9,195 nt of DNA from assembly GCA_023429685.1 (NCBI GenBank), contig JAEZDF010000064.1, positions 1-9,195 of the forward strand, read 5' to 3'. The stretch comes from Bacillota bacterium. Its GTDB lineage: Bacteria; Bacillota; Clostridia; Oscillospirales; Ruminococcaceae. The position numbers and the translations under genes are program-made. The number at the start of each line of letters is the position of its first letter. Position 1 is the first letter of the stretch. Of this stretch, positions 6,286 to 9,195 are shown piece by piece. The notes under the pieces are model-generated. The model saw only the letters and a program-made list of their open reading frames with translations, was not told where the DNA came from and ran no database searches.

Positions 6286-8180
6286 GAAAACCCATAACAG
6301 AAAAAAGCACACTGGGCGAGGTGCTGAAAAACCCCGTGGGATACGACATGGTAAAGCTTGCGTTGACACAGGTCGGTAAAAGCATGGCACTTGTGAACAA
6401 CCCGCTTGTCCGCTCGGTTCGGCTAAAGACTCTGCCCACGCTTTCGCGGGGTGCTGTCGACGACGCGTTTATAAAGACCCTTGCCGACCTGTTAAACACC
6501 GCCCCCGAATCGGAGCCGCCCTTTACGGGTAAGCCCAAACGCGTGTGGTGGAAGGAGGCGGTGGTGTACCAAATCTACCCGCGCAGTTTTCAGGACTCGG
6601 ACGGCGACGGCATCGGCGACCTTGCGGGCATCCTCTCACGGCTGGACTATCTTAAAGACCTCGGTGTCGATGTCCTATGGCTGTCGCCCATCTACGACTC
6701 GCCAAACGACGACAACGGCTACGATATCCGCGACTACAAAAAGATTATGCGCGAGTTTGGCACCATGCAGGACTTTGACCACCTGCTGGACGAGACCCAT
6801 AAACGCGGCATGCGGCTGATTATGGACCTTGTAATTAACCACACCTCGGACGAGCACGCTTGGTTTGCCGACGCGTGCAAAAACCCAGAATCACCCTACC
6901 GCGGGTACTACCATTGGAGACCATCCACCGACGAAAACACCCCGCCCAACAACTGGACATCCCTGTTTAGTGGCAGCGCATGGAACTACTACCCCGAGGC
7001 AGGGCAGTGGGCGCTGCACCTGTTTTCTAAAAAGCAGATGGATCTAAACTGGGACAACCCAGCCCTGCGCGAGGAGATCTACGATATGGTCAACTGGTGG
7101 CTGTCAAAAGGCATTGACGGCTTTCGCTTGGATGTCATCAACTTTATCTCCAAAACCCCGTCCCTGCCCGACGGCAGCAGGATACTGGGCGACCTGTCCG
7201 GCTTTTGCGGGGTAGAGCACTATTTCCATGGTCCCCGCCTGCACGACTACCTAAAGGAATTGCGGTGGAACACCTTCTCGAACTTTGACGTAATGACGGT
7301 GGGCGAAACCCCCATTATGGGCATGGAGATGGCAAAGCTGCTGACCGATGAGCGCCGCGCGGAGCTTGACGCGGTGTTTAACTTTGAGCACCTCGAAACC
7401 CCGGGCAAAAAGCGCTTTGACGACTACCGCTATGACCTAAACTACCTCAAACAGTATTATATCGACTGGCAGCTGCATCTGGGTGATGCGTGCTGGCAGA
7501 CGTTGTTTTACGATAACCACGACAACCCCCGCATGGTAAGCAAGGTAAACCCGGACCCGCAGCACCGCGAAGCGGTGGCGAAATGCCTTGCCACCATCCA
7601 GTTTACGCTGCGCGGCACACCCTATCTATATCAGGGTCAAGAGCTTGGTATGATTAACTCTCGCTTTGCGTCCATAGACGAGATACAGGACGTTGAAAGC
7701 CGCAACCTATACAACGAGCTGCTCGCAAAAGGGAAAACGGCGGACGAGGCGATGGCGGTCATCCACGCAGGTACGCGCGACCACGCCCGCACCCCGATGC
7801 AGTGGGACGATACCGAGCACGCGGGCTTTACCACGGGCACACCGTGGCTTAAGCCAAACGAGAATTACTCAGAAATCAACGCAAAAAGCCAGTGCACGGA
7901 CGAGGGTTCGGTGCTTGGCTATTATAAGCGGCTAATCGCCCTGCGAAGGGCAACCCCCACGCTTGTTTACGGCGAGTTTGTTCCCGTAAAAACAGGTCGC
8001 GACAGCTTTTGTTACTATCGCATCCTAGACGGTGTGCGTCTGTTTGTGGAGTGCAATCTCTCGGATCAACCGCATAAACGCAGATGGAACACCGACGGCT
8101 TTACGCCGCTGCTCGCAAGCCATGGTGCGCCTGCGGGCGAGCTTCGACCGTACGAGGCGGCTGTTTACCGGTGCAACTAG
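6282..8180 (+). CDS. GH13 oligo-alpha-glucosidase (oligo-1,6-glucosidase type) with N-terminal extension
   Basis: This 632-residue enzyme has no signal peptide, so it acts in the cytoplasm on sugar brought in by the upstream symporter. The GH13 barrel begins near Trp89. DSDGDGIGD (105-113) is the usual calcium-site loop. DLVINH (Asp182-His187), GFRLDVIN with nucleophile Asp284, VGET with acid/base Glu342, and DNHD ending in Asp414 are the four catalytic regions, all intact. The C-terminal beta domain ends ELRPYEAAVY. A valine after the nucleophile (DVIN) and the GPRLHDYL stretch point to oligo-1,6-glucosidase/dextran glucosidase relatives, which favour alpha-1,6 bonds. Trehalose-6-phosphate hydrolase shares DVIN, but a non-PTS partner makes that less likely. 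Residues 1-88 are an extra helical domain beginning STLGEVLKNPVG; family proteins usually start near the WWKEAVVYQIYPRSF motif. AAGGAGG at 6265-6271 supports the start. Confidence 0.9.
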   Translation: MRKPITEKSTLGEVLKNPVGYDMVKLALTQVGKSMALVNNPLVRSVRLKTLPTLSRGAVDDAFIKTLADLLNTAPESEPPFTGKPKRVWWKEAVVYQIYPRSFQDSDGDGIGDLAGILSRLDYLKDLGVDVLWLSPIYDSPNDDNGYDIRDYKKIMREFGTMQDFDHLLDETHKRGMRLIMDLVINHTSDEHAWFADACKNPESPYRGYYHWRPSTDENTPPNNWTSLFSGSAWNYYPEAGQWALHLFSKKQMDLNWDNPALREEIYDMVNWWLSKGIDGFRLDVINFISKTPSLPDGSRILGDLSGFCGVEHYFHGPRLHDYLKELRWNTFSNFDVMTVGETPIMGMEMAKLLTDERRAELDAVFNFEHLETPGKKRFDDYRYDLNYLKQYYIDWQLHLGDACWQTLFYDNHDNPRMVSKVNPDPQHREAVAKCLATIQFTLRGTPYLYQGQELGMINSRFASIDEIQDVESRNLYNELLAKGKTADEAMAVIHAGTRDHARTPMQWDDTEHAGFTTGTPWLKPNENYSEINAKSQCTDEGSVLGYYKRLIALRRATPTLVYGEFVPVKTGRDSFCYYRILDGVRLFVECNLSDQPHKRRWNTDGFTPLLASHGAPAGELRPYEAAVYRCN

Positions 8181-8210
8181 CCACGGTCTGTACATTTTTG
8201 GCGATGAGTT

Positions 8211-8240
8211 TTGCTTTTTTTGCCGAAAACGTGGTATAAT
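8211..8240 (+). promoter_or_regulatory. Extended -10 promoter of metG
   Basis: TATAAT (8235-8240) is preceded by TGG, an extended -10. A fair -35, TTGCTT (8211-8216), lies 18 bases upstream. The predicted start near 8247 leaves a leader of about 100 bases. No clear terminator separates it from the glucosidase gene, so some readthrough from the sugar operon is possible. Confidence 0.7.
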
Positions 8241-8271
8241 ATATGTATCTATTATTTTGTTTTTAACCATT

Positions 8272-8301
8272 GGCGGTCGCCCTGAAAACGGGCAGACCGC
8301 C
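8272..8301 (+). other. Strong hairpin in the metG leader (not a terminator)
   Basis: GGCGGTCGCCC (8272-8282) pairs with GGGCAGACCGCC (8290-8301) to give 11 base pairs with one bulged A (8294) and a 7-base loop, TGAAAAC. No T-tract follows, so it is not an intrinsic terminator. The leader is too short for a normal T-box, and I see no T-box or SAM-riboswitch core. Downstream, ATCCT (8308-8312) could pair with AGGAT (8335-8339) and cover part of the metG ribosome site, but that pairing is weak. Confidence 0.55.
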
Positions 8302-8348
8302 GTATCAATCCTCCACTATATTGAACTGGGCGAAAGGATGTTAATTAA

Positions 8349-9195
8349 ATGGCAGAGAAATTCTATCTTACCACGGCGATTACCTATACCTCGCGCAAGC
8401 CACATATCGGCAACACCTACGAGATTGTGCTGTCGGACGCGATTGTGCGGTTTAAGCGAATGCTGGGGTACGATACCTATTTCCTCACCGGCACCGACGA
8501 GCATGGGCAGAAGATTGAGGGCAACGCCATACAGAACAATATGACCCCCAAGGCGTATGTGGACAAGATTGCCGGCGAGGTCAAGGATATCTGGGATTTG
8601 ATGAACTCCTCCTACGACCAGTTTATCCGCACCACCGATGAAAAGCATATTAAATGCGTACAGAAGATATTCAAAAAGCTCTACGATCAGGGCGATATCT
8701 ATAAAAGCTCCTACGAGGGCAACTACTGCGTGGCGTGCGAGTCGTTTTTTACCGATACGCAGCTTGTAGACGGCAACTGCCCCGATTGTGCAGGACCCGT
8801 AAAGCTAACCAAAGAGGAAGCCTACTTCTTTAAAATGAGCAAGTATCAGGACAGGCTGATGCAGCACATCGAAGAAAACCCCGACTTCATCAGCCCCGAG
8901 TCACGCAAGCGCGAGATGGTCAACAACTTCTTAAAGCCCGGTCTGCAGGACCTGTGCGTGTCGCGTACCTCGTTTAAATGGGGCGTGCCGGTGACGTTTG
9001 ACGAGCGCCACGTGGTCTATGTGTGGATTGATGCGCTCTCCAACTACATCACCGCGCTGGACTACGACACCGAGACGCCGGGCGCGCTGTATAAAAAGTA
9101 CTGGCCGTGCGACGTACACGTCATCGGCAAGGATATCCTGCGTTTTCACACCATCTACTGGCCCATTATCCTAATGGCGCTGGGCGAGCCGCTGC
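8349..9195 (+). CDS. metG: Methionyl-tRNA synthetase (partial, C-terminus beyond window)
   Basis: The first 282 codons of this class I aminoacyl-tRNA synthetase, which charges tRNA-Met with methionine, are present; the frame is open to the window edge. The class I HIGH signature appears as HIGN at residues 19-22, in the context KPHIGNTYE common in clostridial MetRS. FLTGTDEHGQKIE follows at 45-57. The zinc-knuckle insert has two CxxC pairs, Cys127/Cys130 and Cys144/Cys147, the single-zinc type. AYFFKMSKYQDRL, VWIDALSNYITAL and HVIGKDILRFHTIYWP complete the recognisable catalytic core. The KMSKS loop, anticodon domain and any C-terminal tRNA-binding domain lie beyond the window. AAAGGA at 8333-8338 is the ribosome site, 10 bases before the ATG. 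Transcription probably starts at the extended -10 promoter at 8235-8240, and the gene seems unrelated to the sugar operon before it. Confidence 0.95.
   Translation, partial: MAEKFYLTTAITYTSRKPHIGNTYEIVLSDAIVRFKRMLGYDTYFLTGTDEHGQKIEGNAIQNNMTPKAYVDKIAGEVKDIWDLMNSSYDQFIRTTDEKHIKCVQKIFKKLYDQGDIYKSSYEGNYCVACESFFTDTQLVDGNCPDCAGPVKLTKEEAYFFKMSKYQDRLMQHIEENPDFISPESRKREMVNNFLKPGLQDLCVSRTSFKWGVPVTFDERHVVYVWIDALSNYITALDYDTETPGALYKKYWPCDVHVIGKDILRFHTIYWPIILMALGEPL

Noticed and set aside
6722..6732. CGATATCCGCG in the glucosidase gene, identical to part of the hairpin left arm (2911-2921); GATATCCGCG also at 4061-4070
   Set aside because: It could suggest sRNA-target pairing, but these are common codons for Asp-Ile-Arg, the match is only 10-11 bases, and the complementary arm is locked in a strong stem.
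8032..8544. 170-codon plus-strand frame across the end of the glucosidase and start of metG
   Set aside because: It overlaps two well-supported genes in another frame, has no family resemblance, and is a composition shadow.

Overview
This looks like a chromosomal segment from a mid-GC anaerobic Firmicute (Clostridia, possibly an Oscillospiraceae/Ruminococcaceae-type gut bacterium). That placement is an inference from AGGAGG-type ribosome sites, strong A/T-rich sigma-A-like promoters, a clostridial-style methionyl-tRNA synthetase with one pair of CxxC motifs, and a CPBP protease, a GPH sugar symporter and a GH13 glucosidase close together. There are no phage, insertion-sequence, CRISPR, tRNA or rRNA signals, and no recognisable defence system. 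No stretch longer than about 250 bases lacks a gene.

Layout. The left 1 kb is on the minus strand: a CPBP-family membrane protein (364-1029) followed by a flavin-binding PNPOx/NimA-like protein that runs off the window (1-314), probably co-transcribed. A divergent promoter region (about 1030-1275) separates them from a plus-strand Na+/proline symporter gene, putP (1276-2838). Next is a short intergenic region with a perfect-consensus promoter that fires almost directly into a strong terminator-like hairpin (2864-2949). After it comes a lone methyl-accepting chemotaxis protein (3017-4726) whose sensory domain appears to be at its cytoplasmic C-terminus, closed by a good terminator (4765-4796).

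The second half begins with a two-gene sugar operon. It has its own promoter with an overlapping interrupted palindrome that could be an operator. A GPH-family cation:sugar symporter (4930-6285) overlaps by 4 bases (ATGA) a cytoplasmic GH13 oligo-alpha-glucosidase (6282-8180). The symporter would import short alpha-glucosides, such as isomaltose-type sugars, and the enzyme would cut them to glucose inside the cell. The enzyme has an unusual N-terminal helical extension of about 88 residues. The window ends in metG (8349 onward, cut at the right edge), expressed from its own extended -10 promoter through a roughly 100-base leader with a strong non-terminator hairpin.

Most of this is ordinary metabolism and transport. 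The points most worth a second look are the promoter-plus-hairpin unit between putP and the chemoreceptor gene, the inverted sensor architecture of the chemoreceptor, the loss of a catalytic histidine in the CPBP protein, the glucosidase extension, and the candidate operator and leader hairpin.
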